Assembly: GCA_000242815.2 (NCBI GenBank) | Contig: AHHB01000016.1 | Coordinates: 1 to 64,000, forward strand | From: Janthinobacterium lividum PAMC 25724 | GTDB lineage: Bacteria; Pseudomonadota; Gammaproteobacteria; Burkholderiales; Burkholderiaceae_D | Length of the DNA stretch: 64,000 bases | Reading direction: 5' to 3' | Shown: in pieces, positions 37,071-46,459 of the stretch | Numbering within the stretch: the stretch's first letter is position 1 | Layout of the letters: the number at the start of each line of letters is the position of its first letter | Program-made: the position numbers and the translations under genes | The notes under the pieces: generated by a model | The model's input: the letters and a program-made list of their open reading frames with translations, nothing else | Database searches by the model: none | Told to the model about the DNA's origin: nothing

Positions 37071-37651
37071 AGAGCGTGGCGCAAGTGCCTTGCATCAACC
37101 TCTTGCCGCATCGGCAGGCGGCGCGGCAGCGGCGTATTCAGCGGCTGCTGTGGCAACTGGCTGGCGGGGCGTTGTTGGGCTTGCTGCTGGCCCTGACGGC
37201 GGGCGCCTGGCTGCAGCTCCGGCTCGACGCGCAGCTGCGCCGCCAAGAAGGCTGGCGCAATGCCATGCTGCAGGTCAATGCCAGCCTCGCCAGCGGCAAG
37301 CGGGTGCAGGACGAGACGGCGGCATTGCTGCTGCGCCAGCAGGCCATTGCCAGTTTGCAAGAGCAACGCAATGCCTGGGTGCGCATGCTGGAGGTGCTGG
37401 CGCGGGCGATGCCGGCCGGCGTGTCCTTGCACAGCGTACGCCAGGAAATGACCATGGTGCGCTTGCAAGGGCGCGCGGCCACGCAGGAACAGGTCGCGGC
37501 ATTGCTGTTGGCGCTGGAGCGAGAAGCGCCCTGGTCCCGACCGGAATTGCTGGAAGTGCGGCAGGAGGCACGCGGCGCGGTCGATGGCGCGGTGGAATGG
37601 ACGATGCGGCTGGCTTTGGCAAGCGTTGGGGCGGGTGCTCCGCAATCTTAG
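37067..37651 (+). CDS. pilN: Type IV pilus alignment protein PilN
   Basis: 194 residues, starting at the ATG that overlaps the pilM stop. The short cytoplasmic N-terminus carries INLLPHR (10-16), the conserved motif that docks into PilM. A membrane helix follows at about 28-50, then a coiled coil and a ferredoxin-like domain with MPAGVSLHSVRQEMTMVRLQGRAATQEQVAALLLALE. It pairs with PilO in the inner membrane. Confidence 0.88.
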   Translation: MKSVAQVPCINLLPHRQAARQRRIQRLLWQLAGGALLGLLLALTAGAWLQLRLDAQLRRQEGWRNAMLQVNASLASGKRVQDETAALLLRQQAIASLQEQRNAWVRMLEVLARAMPAGVSLHSVRQEMTMVRLQGRAATQEQVAALLLALEREAPWSRPELLEVRQEARGAVDGAVEWTMRLALASVGAGAPQS

Positions 37652-37666
37652 TCCTGGAGGTCAATC

Positions 37667-38701
37667 ATGCTGAGCTTGAAAACCGCATCGCTGTGGCCAT
37701 TACCTGTGCGCCTCGCATGCGCCGCCCTGGCCGCTACGCTGGTAGTGGCCCTGTTGTACGCCACATGGCTCGATGGCTTGATGGCTGCAGTACAGGTGGC
37801 GCAAGGCGAGGAGCGCCGCCTGCGTGCCGAGTATCTGTCGGCACAGGCCAGGGCGAGCCAGTTGCCGCAGTGGCGCGCGCAGCAGCGCCAGGCTGGTGCC
37901 GAGCTGGCCCTGCTGGAACAGCAACTGCCCGACCAGCAAGCGATGGCGGTGTTGTTGACCGACATCAACGCCGCAGGCCAGTCGCGCGGTTTGCAATTTT
38001 CACTGTTCAGGCCGGGCGCGGCGCGGCCGCAAGCGCAGTATGTCGCTTTGCCGATCGCCATACAGTTGCGTGGCGCTTACCACGCCATGGGGGCGCTGTT
38101 GGCGGACCTGGCGCGCTTGCCGCGCATCGTCACAGTGCATGAGCTTGCCTTGACACTGGGCAAGGATCGCGTACTGACGCTCGATGCCGTGCTGCAGGCG
38201 TATCGCTTGCCCGAAGCAGGGGAACGGGCGGCGCAAGCGGCCCTGTCGCCCAAGGCGGGCGGTGCCGCAGCCGTGCCTGCATGGCACCGGCTTGCCACAG
38301 TCGCGCCGCATCCCTACGAGGCTGCCGCCTTGGCCGATCCTTTTGGCGCATTGTCGCCTGCGCCCGCACCGGGCCAGCGGGGCAGCGTGGCCGGGCCCGA
38401 CCCGCGCCGCCTGCGCGAAGCGCTGGAAAACGTGGCGCTGCCGGCTATCAGTATGGTCGGTAGCGTGCAACAGGCCGGGCGCCTGAGTGCGCTGCTCATG
38501 GCGGGCCAGCGCGTGTACCGGGTGGCGGTAGGCCAGTATCTAGGGCCAGACCACGGCTTGGTCACACAGATCAGCGAACAGGCGTTGCAGTACCGGGAGT
38601 TGCTGCAGGAGGCGGGCGGCGAGTGGCGCGAACGGCATGGCAGCCTGACCTTGCAAAAGTCGGGAGAGGCCAAAGCTGGCGTGCCGGAGGCCACGCCATG
38701 A
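37667..38701 (+). CDS. PilO-PilP fusion protein of the type IV pilus alignment complex
   Basis: 344 residues in one uninterrupted frame, with GGAGG before the ATG. Residues 1-180 are PilO: membrane helix at about 15-33, coiled coil 45-90, then a ferredoxin-like domain ending near LDAVLQAYR. Residues 181-215 are a linker. Residues 217-330 are the PilP periplasmic domain: YEAAALADPF, then LPAISMVGSVQQ, VYRVAVGQYLGPDHGLVTQI and ERHGSLTLQ. PilP is normally a separate lipoprotein; here no lipobox exists, so it is tethered through the PilO helix. It would link the inner-membrane complex to PilQ. The stop overlaps pilQ (ATGA). Confidence 0.88.
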   Translation: MLSLKTASLWPLPVRLACAALAATLVVALLYATWLDGLMAAVQVAQGEERRLRAEYLSAQARASQLPQWRAQQRQAGAELALLEQQLPDQQAMAVLLTDINAAGQSRGLQFSLFRPGAARPQAQYVALPIAIQLRGAYHAMGALLADLARLPRIVTVHELALTLGKDRVLTLDAVLQAYRLPEAGERAAQAALSPKAGGAAAVPAWHRLATVAPHPYEAAALADPFGALSPAPAPGQRGSVAGPDPRRLREALENVALPAISMVGSVQQAGRLSALLMAGQRVYRVAVGQYLGPDHGLVTQISEQALQYRELLQEAGGEWRERHGSLTLQKSGEAKAGVPEATP

Positions 38702-40134
38702 AGGCGTCGGTGTGGATGTGCTCGATGTACTCGCTATGCTTGATATTGCTGCATGGTGCCGCCTTGGCCGGGGACGAGGCCGTGGTGCTGGTAACGGCGC
38801 CGCGCCTGTATGCTGGCGAGAAAATTTCCGTCGATTTCCAGAACGTGGGCGTGCGCGCGGCCTTGCATATCCTGGCCGACGCCTCGGGGCAAAACATCAT
38901 CGCCAGCGACAGCGTGGCAGGTAACCTGACGCTGCGCCTGCGCGACTTGCCATGGGACCAGGCGCTCGACGTACTGCTGCAGGCGAAGGGCCTGGACATG
39001 CGGCGCAATGGCAATGTGCTGTGGATCGCGCCGCGCGAGGAAATGCTGGCGCGCGAAAAACTGGAGCTCGAAACGCGCGCGCAGATCGCGGAACTCGAAC
39101 CCTTGCAATCAGCCATCTTCCAGCTCAACTACCAGAAGGCGGAAGCGTTCCGCACCTTGTTCGGCCTGGATGCCGGCGAGGGGCGCAGCCGCTTGTTGTC
39201 GCGCCGTGGCAGCGTGATCATCGAGCCGCGCACGAATCAGCTGTTCGTCACTGACGTACCGGCGCGGCTGGAGCAGATCCGTCAGTTGATCGCCAAGACA
39301 GATATCGCGACGCGACAAGTGATGATCGAGGCGCGCATCGTCGAAGCGAACGACAGTTTCAGCCGTAACCTGGGCGCGCGCCTGGGTTTTACCGACCAGC
39401 GCCTGGCAGCGGGCCAGGTGCCCGGCTTTTCGCTGGGCAGCAGCGCTCGCCGCGCGGCTGTCGGCGCTACGTATCAGGGCGTGGGCGAGGCGACGGGGCA
39501 AACGGTGGCCGGCACCGGCGCCTTCGTGCCGAACACGCAATTCGTCAACTTGCCGGCCGCCAGCATCAACGGCTTGCCGCCAGCCAGCTTCGCCCTGAGT
39601 CTGTTTTCGGCAGCTGCCAACCGCTTTTTGAACTTGGAACTGTCCGCGCTGGAGGCGGACGGCAAGGGCAAGATCATTTCCAGCCCCCGCGTGGTGACGG
39701 CCGACAAGGTGCTGGCGCTGATCGAACAGGGCATCGAATTGCCGTATCAGGTCGCCACCAGCAGCGGTGCCACCTCGATCACGTTCCGCAAGGCAAACCT
39801 GCGCCTGGAGGTCACGCCGCAGATCACGCCGGATGGCAACGTGGTGCTGGAAGTGGACGTCAACAAGGACAGCGTCGGTCAGGAAACCCGTTCCGGCTTC
39901 GCCATCGACACCAAGCACGTGCGCACGCAAGTGATGGTGGAAGACGGCGGCACGGTGGTGCTGGGCGGCATTTACCAGCAGTCCGAACGCGGTACGGAAA
40001 GCAAGGTGCCGATTCTTGGCGACATTCCCTTGCTCGGTGTTTTTTTCCGCAGCACGGGCCGCAGTCAAGAAAAAACCGAACTGATGGTGTTTATTACGCC
40101 GAAAATAGTGGCAGATCGGCCTGCAACACGTTAA
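38698..40134 (+). CDS. pilQ: Type IV pilus secretin PilQ, short form without AMIN domains
   Basis: 478 residues, against about 700 in related bacteria. A signal peptide of roughly 24 residues (ends HGAALAG) leads almost directly into the N0/STN domain (about 40-112, ISVDFQNVGVRAALHILADASGQNII), then N1 (about 125-205) and the secretin barrel with VPILGDIPLLGVFFRS. The AMIN domains that normally precede N0 and bind peptidoglycan are absent. PilQ forms the outer-membrane pore for the pilus. The start is set by the ATGA overlap with the PilO-PilP gene. Confidence 0.9.
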   Translation: MKASVWMCSMYSLCLILLHGAALAGDEAVVLVTAPRLYAGEKISVDFQNVGVRAALHILADASGQNIIASDSVAGNLTLRLRDLPWDQALDVLLQAKGLDMRRNGNVLWIAPREEMLAREKLELETRAQIAELEPLQSAIFQLNYQKAEAFRTLFGLDAGEGRSRLLSRRGSVIIEPRTNQLFVTDVPARLEQIRQLIAKTDIATRQVMIEARIVEANDSFSRNLGARLGFTDQRLAAGQVPGFSLGSSARRAAVGATYQGVGEATGQTVAGTGAFVPNTQFVNLPAASINGLPPASFALSLFSAAANRFLNLELSALEADGKGKIISSPRVVTADKVLALIEQGIELPYQVATSSGATSITFRKANLRLEVTPQITPDGNVVLEVDVNKDSVGQETRSGFAIDTKHVRTQVMVEDGGTVVLGGIYQQSERGTESKVPILGDIPLLGVFFRSTGRSQEKTELMVFITPKIVADRPATR

Positions 40135-40180
40135 TGTCACATCTTTACGTTTCAGTAATAATGCAAACGAAAACGGACGG

Positions 40181-42424
40181 ATGGCGACGATGCGAAATTT
40201 CTCTTTAGGCAATACTTCTTGGCGTGCTGTATCGAATTGGCTGGTCTTGCTGGCGCTGGGCACCATGCTGGCCGCGTGTGGTGGCGGTGGCGGCGATCCG
40301 ACCCTGGGCAGCAAAGATGGCGCCAATTCTGGTGTTGCCAGTGTGGCACTGGTTGCCAGCGCGAGCAGCATAGTGGCATCGGGGGAGGATGGCACGGAAG
40401 TGGCATTGACGGTCGTGGTTAAAAATGCCAGCAACAATGCCATAACGGGTCAAACTGTTGCTTTTACGGCCAGTTCGGGCACGATCAGTAATACTGTTCG
40501 TGTCACGGACGCGAATGGCACGGTGACGGAAAAGCTGAGCGTGAAAGGTGACACGACTCTGCGCGACATTACCATCAAGGCCAGCAGCGGCGGTATCGAT
40601 TCAGCACCGGTGTTGGTGAAAGTGGTGCCTGTTACCTCGGGTATTGCCAGCTTGCTGCTGACGTCTTCCGGCGGCTCGCTGGCCTCGTCTGGCGGCACGG
40701 CCGTCAATGTGATTGCGTTTGTCAAGGATGCCAACAATGCCGTCGTTCCCAATGCCAGCGTGACCTTCAGCGCTGATTCGGGAGCGCTCGGTGCGACGCT
40801 GGTCAGTACCAATGCGCAAGGGCAGGCGATAGTCAGTCTCAATACGGGCGGCGATGCCAGTTTGCGCACGATTAAAGTCAGTGCCAGCGCCGGCGCGCAA
40901 AAAGCCAGCACGGAGATCGGCGTCAGCGGCACCAAGCTCGCTGTGAGTGCCTTTTCTTCCGTGAATCTGAAGACAAGTACGGATATGGTGGTCAAGTTGG
41001 TCGATTCTAGCGGTAATCCACTGGTGGGCAAGCCGGTGACATTCAGCGCGCTAACCAATCCACTGATAGTGAAGGGCGGTGGCGGCAGTCCCGCTCTGAC
41101 CGATAATAATGGCCAACTGATATTGAGCTACAACGCCCAATCTGGAACCGGCGATACGATCACCATTAAGAGCCAGGGCGATAGCGTGGTAGTGCCGGTG
41201 GCGATCAATGCGGCCAATTTCACGATCAACGCCGTCACCGATGCCAATGTGGCTTTGACGACACTGGCAACCCAGACCTGCTACGCGATTGCCGTGCACA
41301 ACGATGTGGCCGGCACTGCGCAAACGGGCAATGTGCGTTTCAGTACTTCGCGCGGCGCAATTTACCGGGACGCCGCCTGCGCCACGCCATTACTGGCGCC
41401 ACTGGCGCTCGTTGGCGGCAATGCCATCGCCTATGTGCAGGCTGATGGCGCGGGGCGGACGTCGTTGACTGCCAGGAACGAGAGCACGGGTGTGTCGGTG
41501 CAGGCCGATGTGGAATTCGTCGCCCCGCTGACGCCACAGGCAACCATTACCTTGCAGGCCGACCCTGCAGTAATCGGCGCCAATACGGCAGGCAGCACTT
41601 CCCAGCGCAGCGCCCTGCGTGCCATCGTGCGCGATGGTACGGCGCAAAACAATCTCGTCAAGAATGCTCAGGTCGGCTTTACCATCCAGAGTGATGCCAG
41701 CGGTGGCTCGTTGAGCTCGCCATCGGTGGTCAATACCGATGCCGATGGCATGGCCACTGTGAGTTATATCGCCGGTCAAGCCAGCACGGGAGTCGATGGC
41801 GTGATCGTCCAAGCCCAATTGCAGGGCGCATCGAGCAGCAGCGCCAAGGCCAGGCTGACAGTAACGAAGAAATCCCTGTTCATCAGTGCCGGCAGCGGAA
41901 ATGTGCTCGATGGCACGGACAGCAGCACCTATCGCAAGACTTATACTGTGTTTGTGACGGATGCCGCTGGCAATCCGGTGCCTGACGTAATCATCACGGC
42001 CGCTGCCTGGCCCAAGTCGTATTACAAGGGCACTCTGCAGTTTTCCTCGGCGGCAACAAGCTGGATTCGGGGGCCGAGCGTGACATGTCCGAATGAAGAC
42101 CAGAATCGTAACGGCATGCTTGATGCTCTCGAAGACGAGAATAAAAACGGCTACCTCGATCCCGGCATTCCGCTCAATGTCTCCACCGGAGGCAAGACCG
42201 ACAGCAGCGGCACCACCACCGTGACGCTGACTTATCCACGCGACAGGGCCAACTGGCTGGACGTCGAATTGACGATACGTGGCAATAGTTCCGGGACGGA
42301 GGCAACTTATGTCGGTTACACTTTGCTTCCGGGGCTGTTCTCGGACTTTAACCGCCAGGATGTGTCTCCACCGGGCGTGATTAGTCCGTACGGGCAGGCG
42401 AATGTTTGTAGTGATTCAAAATAA
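40181..42424 (+). CDS. Large lipoprotein with Ig-like repeats and tandem EF-hand-type loops
   Basis: 747 residues (a second ATG at 40190 is equally possible). The lipobox GTMLAAC places the lipid Cys at residue 33, followed by GGGGG. The body is a series of Big_1/invasin-type beta-sandwich repeats, each with a G-x-x-V-x-F-x-x-x-x-G pattern (GQTVAFTASSGTI, NASVTFSADSGAL, GKPVTFSALTNPL, NAQVGFTIQSDASGG). Near the C-terminus residues 640-660 hold two tandem 12-residue loops, DQNRNGMLDALE and DENKNGYLD, that fit the EF-hand calcium pattern. It starts 46 bases after pilQ and runs into aroK, where pilQ and aroK are usually adjacent. A pilus-linked surface role is inferred only from position. Confidence 0.8.
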   Translation: MATMRNFSLGNTSWRAVSNWLVLLALGTMLAACGGGGGDPTLGSKDGANSGVASVALVASASSIVASGEDGTEVALTVVVKNASNNAITGQTVAFTASSGTISNTVRVTDANGTVTEKLSVKGDTTLRDITIKASSGGIDSAPVLVKVVPVTSGIASLLLTSSGGSLASSGGTAVNVIAFVKDANNAVVPNASVTFSADSGALGATLVSTNAQGQAIVSLNTGGDASLRTIKVSASAGAQKASTEIGVSGTKLAVSAFSSVNLKTSTDMVVKLVDSSGNPLVGKPVTFSALTNPLIVKGGGGSPALTDNNGQLILSYNAQSGTGDTITIKSQGDSVVVPVAINAANFTINAVTDANVALTTLATQTCYAIAVHNDVAGTAQTGNVRFSTSRGAIYRDAACATPLLAPLALVGGNAIAYVQADGAGRTSLTARNESTGVSVQADVEFVAPLTPQATITLQADPAVIGANTAGSTSQRSALRAIVRDGTAQNNLVKNAQVGFTIQSDASGGSLSSPSVVNTDADGMATVSYIAGQASTGVDGVIVQAQLQGASSSSAKARLTVTKKSLFISAGSGNVLDGTDSSTYRKTYTVFVTDAAGNPVPDVIITAAAWPKSYYKGTLQFSSAATSWIRGPSVTCPNEDQNRNGMLDALEDENKNGYLDPGIPLNVSTGGKTDSSGTTTVTLTYPRDRANWLDVELTIRGNSSGTEATYVGYTLLPGLFSDFNRQDVSPPGVISPYGQANVCSDSK

Positions 42425-42436
42425 TTGTCGCAGCAC

Positions 42437-44089
42437 ATGCAAAATCTGTTTTTAGTAGGTCTCATGGGCGCAGGCAAAACCACGATCGGGCGCATCCTGG
42501 CCCGCAAGCTGGGCTTGCGCTTTGTCGATTCCGACCATGAAATCGTGGCACGCACGGGGGCGACCATCCCGTGGATCTTTGAAATCGAGGGGGAAGCCAG
42601 CTTTCGCCGGCGCGAGGCCGAAGTCATCCGCGACCTGAGCGCGCAGGAGGGCATCGTCATGGCCACGGGCGGCGGCGCCATCCTCAATGCCGACAGTCGC
42701 GCCTACCTGAAGGAGCGCGGCACGGTGGTGTACCTGCGCGCCAGCGTCAGCAACATCCTGGCGCGCACCAGCCACGACAAGAACCGCCCCTTGCTGCAGA
42801 CGGCCGACCCGCGCGGCAAACTGGAAGAGTTGACATCACAGCGCGAGCCCCATTACATGGAAGTGGCCGACATTGTGATCGACACCGGCCGTCCTAACGT
42901 ACAATCAATGGTTCAGACCATCCTGATGCAGCTGGCCAGCCTCGAATGCGAGGCTTCGCCCAACTGCGTCATTCATGCAGAGCCTTCGATGAACGAGCAA
43001 TCCAAAATGTTGTTGAGCGTAGATCTCGACGAACGCAGTTATCCGATCGCCATCGGTCCCGGCCTGCTGGCCGATGCTGATGCGCTGCTGCGCCATATCA
43101 GCGGTCACAAGGTGGCCATCGTCACCAATACCACTGTCGCCCCCCTGTACCTGGGCCGCCTGCAGGCGGCACTCGCCAGCGATGGCCGCGAAGTGATCTG
43201 CATCGTCCTGCCGGACGGCGAAGAATATAAAAACTGGGCCAGCCTGATGCAGATTTTCGACGCGCTGCTGGCCAATAAATGTGACCGCAAGACCACCCTG
43301 GTGGCCCTGGGCGGCGGCGTGATCGGCGACCTGACCGGCTATGCAGCCGCCAGCTATATGCGCGGCATCGGCTTTGTGCAAGTGCCCACCACCTTGCTGG
43401 CGCAGGTCGACTCCTCCGTCGGCGGCAAGACCGGCATCAACCACCCGCTGGGCAAGAACATGATCGGCGCCTTCTATCAGCCGCGCGCCGTGATTGCCGA
43501 TACCTCGACCCTGGAAACCCTGCCGGCGCGCGAGCTGTCGGCTGGCTTGGCCGAAGTGATCAAGCATGGTGCCATTATCGATGCCGACTTCTTCGACTGG
43601 ATCGAAGCGAACATGGGCAAGCTGATGGCACGCGACAAGGGCGCGTTGGCGTATGCGATTGCCCGCTCGTGCGAAATCAAGGCCGACGTGGTGCGCCAGG
43701 ACGAACGCGAAGGCGGCTTGCGCGCCATCCTGAACTTCGGCCATACCTTTGGCCACGCCATCGAAGCGGGCCTGGGCTATGGCCACTGGCTGCATGGCGA
43801 AGCCGTCGGCTGCGGCATGGTGATGGCGGCCGACCTGTCCTGCCGCATGGGCTATATCGAGCAGGCAGTTGTGGAGCGCGTGCGTAAACTCGTCGCTTGC
43901 GCCGGCCTGCCCGTCAAGGCACCGGACCTGGGCGTCGAGCGCTGGCTCGAACTGATGGAAGTGGACAAGAAGAACGAGGGCGGCGCCATCAAGTTCATCT
44001 TGTTGAAACCACTGGGCAGCCCGTGCATCACGTCCGCGCCGCATGAAATGGTGCTCGCCACCTTGGCCGCCGGAGTGCAGCAAGCATGA
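42437..44089 (+). CDS. Fused shikimate kinase / 3-dehydroquinate synthase frame
   Basis: 550 residues without a stop. Residues 1-170 are AroK: P-loop GLMGAGKT (8-15), DSDHEI, and the GGG of MATGGGAIL. Residues 185-550 are Aro[44 protein letters not shown], and metal-binding His in [11 protein letters not shown] linker of about 15 residues ([16 protein letters not shown]) joins them. AroB makes 3-dehydroquinate and AroK phosphorylates shikimate, both in the chorismate pathway. An ATG at 42989 could start AroB separately but lacks a ribosome site. A one-base change in the linker would give a TGA overlapping that ATG, so the fusion needs checking. Confidence 0.85.
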   Translation: MQNLFLVGLMGAGKTTIGRILARKLGLRFVDSDHEIVARTGATIPWIFEIEGEASFRRREAEVIRDLSAQEGIVMATGGGAILNADSRAYLKERGTVVYLRASVSNILARTSHDKNRPLLQTADPRGKLEELTSQREPHYMEVADIVIDTGRPNVQSMVQTILMQLASLECEASPNCVIHAEPSMNEQSKMLLSVDLDERSYPIAIGPGLLADADALLRHISGHKVAIVTNTTVAPLYLGRLQAALASDGREVICIVLPDGEEYKNWASLMQIFDALLANKCDRKTTLVALGGGVIGDLTGYAAASYMRGIGFVQVPTTLLAQVDSSVGGKTGINHPLGKNMIGAFYQPRAVIADTSTLETLPARELSAGLAEVIKHGAIIDADFFDWIEANMGKLMARDKGALAYAIARSCEIKADVVRQDEREGGLRAILNFGHTFGHAIEAGLGYGHWLHGEAVGCGMVMAADLSCRMGYIEQAVVERVRKLVACAGLPVKAPDLGVERWLELMEVDKKNEGGAIKFILLKPLGSPCITSAPHEMVLATLAAGVQQA

Positions 44090-45222
44090 CCCCCGAAGAC
44101 TTCCTTGCCCCATATGCGGCCCATTCGGCACAGGGGCAGGGACGTCGCTTTGCCGAAGCGGCGCACGCTTCGCGCAGCCAGTTCCAGCGCGACCGCGACC
44201 GCATCATCCATTCCTCGGCCTTCCGTCGTCTCGAATACAAGACCCAGGTTTTCCTCAACCACGAGGGCGACTTGTTCCGCACGCGCCTGACGCATAGCCT
44301 GGAAGTGGCGCAGGTGGGACGCTCGATCGCGCGCAACTTGCGTCTGAACGAAGACTTGGTTGAAGCGATCGCCCTCGCGCATGACCTTGGCCACACGCCA
44401 TTCGGCCACGTTGGCCAGGACGTGCTCAATGAGTGCATGCGCGAGCACGGCGGCTTCGAACACAACCTGCAAAGCCTGCGCGTGGTCGACACGCTGGAAG
44501 AGCATTACGGCGCCTTTGACGGTTTGAACCTGATGTTCGAGACGCGCGAAGGCATATTGAAACACTGCTCGCTGGCGCATGCGCGCGAACTGGGTCCCGT
44601 GGCCCAGCGCTTCATCGACCGCACGCAACCAACCCTGGAAGCGCAGCTGACCAACCTGGCCGATGAAATCGCTTACAACAGCCACGATATCGACGACGGC
44701 CTGCGTTCCGGCCTGATCACCATCCAGCAGCTGGAAGAGGTAGCATTCTTCGGCCGCCTGTGGCGCGAGGTCCAGCAGGCATTTCCCGGTCTGTCGGGGC
44801 GGCGCGCCATCTACGAAACCCTGCGCCGCCTGATCACCGCCCTGGCCGACGATCTGATCGTCACCTCGAATGCCTTGATCCTCGATGCGGCGCCGCGCGA
44901 CGTCAACGACGTGCGCGCCAGTGCCCCGCTGATCCGCTTTTCGGACGCCATGCGCCGTGACGCGACGGACCTGAAACGCTTTTTGCGAGCGAACCTGTAC
45001 CGTCACTACCAGGTCAATCGCATGCGCGTCAAAGCGAGCCGCATCGTGCGCGAACTGTATGACAGCTTCATGGCCGAACCGGCCCTGCTGCCACCCGACT
45101 ATCAACTCAAGGAGGGTGAGCTCACGCAGCAGGCGCGCAAGATCGCCGACTACATCGCCGGCATGACGGACCGCTACGCGATCCGCGAGCACCGTCGTCT
45201 GTATTCTTTGGATGAGTTGTAG
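44086..45222 (+). CDS. dgt: dGTP triphosphohydrolase-like HD protein
   Basis: 378 residues, starting at ATGA overlapping the aroK-aroB stop. HD-domain metal ligands are His70 ([10 protein letters not shown]), His99-Asp100 ([12 protein letters not shown]) and an Asp further on ([16 protein letters not shown]). The enzyme cleaves dGTP, or other dNTPs, to the nucleoside and tripolyphosphate. The length fits the shorter dgt-like group rather than the 505-residue E. coli enzyme. Confidence 0.92.
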   Translation: MTPEDFLAPYAAHSAQGQGRRFAEAAHASRSQFQRDRDRIIHSSAFRRLEYKTQVFLNHEGDLFRTRLTHSLEVAQVGRSIARNLRLNEDLVEAIALAHDLGHTPFGHVGQDVLNECMREHGGFEHNLQSLRVVDTLEEHYGAFDGLNLMFETREGILKHCSLAHARELGPVAQRFIDRTQPTLEAQLTNLADEIAYNSHDIDDGLRSGLITIQQLEEVAFFGRLWREVQQAFPGLSGRRAIYETLRRLITALADDLIVTSNALILDAAPRDVNDVRASAPLIRFSDAMRRDATDLKRFLRANLYRHYQVNRMRVKASRIVRELYDSFMAEPALLPPDYQLKEGELTQQARKIADYIAGMTDRYAIREHRRLYSLDEL

Positions 45223-45259
45223 ACCGGCTGCGCCAGCGCCAGTACGACTAGCCTGCGCA

Positions 45260-46435
45260 CTAGAACATGCTGCGCTGCGCTGCACGCGTATCGCCGAATA
45301 GGTCCAGCAGCAGTTTCTTGATCGGCGCAGGCAGCGGTGCGCCCGCAATTTTCGCGCCGTCGTACCAGACGTGGGTCGCTTCCCCCGCCAGTGCAAGGCG
45401 GCGCGCAAGCGTGATGCGGCAGGGGACGATGTGCAGTTTGTAGTGCGTAAATACATGCACGATGGGCAGCAGCCGTTCCTGCGTCTCGATCTCGCCGAAC
45501 GGCGCCACGGCATGCGTCAGTGTCTGCTGGTCTATTTCTCGCGCCGAGTGCGCATCAGCGAGTACATGGCCATCTAGTTCGGGCAGCGACAGCAAGCCGC
45601 CCCAGATGCCCGAGCCGGGGCGCTGCTCGAGCAGTACCTGGCCGTCGTCGATAATAGCAAGCATGACGGCGTGCTTTTCCGGACTGGTTTTCTTCGGCTT
45701 GCGCACAGGCAGATCCTTGGTGCGGCCAGTGGCGTAGGCCACGCAGCGCGGTTGCAGCGGACAGCGGCCGCAATCGGGACTGCTGCGCGTGCACAGGGTG
45801 GCGCCGAAGTCCATCAAGCCTTGCGTGTAGGCTTCGATGCCTGTTTCAGGCAGCAGCGCTTCGGCACGGCGCCACATGGCGTCCTCGACCCGTTTCTCGC
45901 CGGGATAGGCATCGATGCCGAAGGTGCGCGCGAACACGCGCTTGACGTTGCCGTCCATGATGGCTGCGCGCGTGCCGCTGGAAAACGCGGAGATGGCGGC
46001 GGCCGTCGAGCGACCGATGCCGGGCAGGTCGGCCAGCAGGGCCGGGTCGCTGGGAAAAATGCCATCATATTCGGCCACCACGCGCTGCGCGCATTTGTGC
46101 AAGTTGCGTGCCCGCGTGTAGTAACCGAGGCCGCTCCACTGCGCCATCACGTCTTCCACCGGTGCTGATGCCAAATCGCGCAGGGTGGGGAAGCGTTCGA
46201 GGAAGCGCGCATAGTAGCCGAGTACTGCTGTGACCTGCGTTTGCTGCAGCATAATTTCGGATAGCCAGATCAGGTAGGCGTCGCGCGTGTTTTGCCATGG
46301 CAGAGCATGGCGGCCATGCTGCTTTTGCCAGGCGATGACGGTGGTAGAAAAAGTCGGGTCGATATAATTTTCAAGCGTATTTTCAAATTGCGCTGCGCCC
46401 TGGGTGGGCGAGAGCGGATGCAGCAAACGTTTCAT
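45260..46435 (-). CDS. mutY: Adenine DNA glycosylase MutY
   Basis: 391 residues. Catalytic Glu60 (LSEIMLQQTQV) and Asp161 (MDGNVKRVFAR) sit in the HhH-GPD domain, with the helix-hairpin-helix LPGIGRSTAAAI. The 4Fe-4S cluster ligands are Cys215, 222, 225 and 231 in the normal C-x6-C-x2-C-x5-C spacing. A C-terminal NUDIX-like domain recognises 8-oxoG. MutY removes A paired with 8-oxoG. It lies 24 bases after the dynamin-like gene and downstream of mutM, so the two repair genes may share one transcript. Confidence 0.96.
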   Translation of the reverse strand: MKRLLHPLSPTQGAAQFENTLENYIDPTFSTTVIAWQKQHGRHALPWQNTRDAYLIWLSEIMLQQTQVTAVLGYYARFLERFPTLRDLASAPVEDVMAQWSGLGYYTRARNLHKCAQRVVAEYDGIFPSDPALLADLPGIGRSTAAAISAFSSGTRAAIMDGNVKRVFARTFGIDAYPGEKRVEDAMWRRAEALLPETGIEAYTQGLMDFGATLCTRSSPDCGRCPLQPRCVAYATGRTKDLPVRKPKKTSPEKHAVMLAIIDDGQVLLEQRPGSGIWGGLLSLPELDGHVLADAHSAREIDQQTLTHAVAPFGEIETQERLLPIVHVFTHYKLHIVPCRITLARRLALAGEATHVWYDGAKIAGAPLPAPIKKLLLDLFGDTRAAQRSMF

Positions 46436-46459
46436 GCAGGGTTCCAGTGTTCTGTTGTT

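Noticed and set aside
42905-44131. 408-residue minus-strand frame opposite aroB
   Set aside because: Antisense shadow; the plus strand carries AroB motifs.
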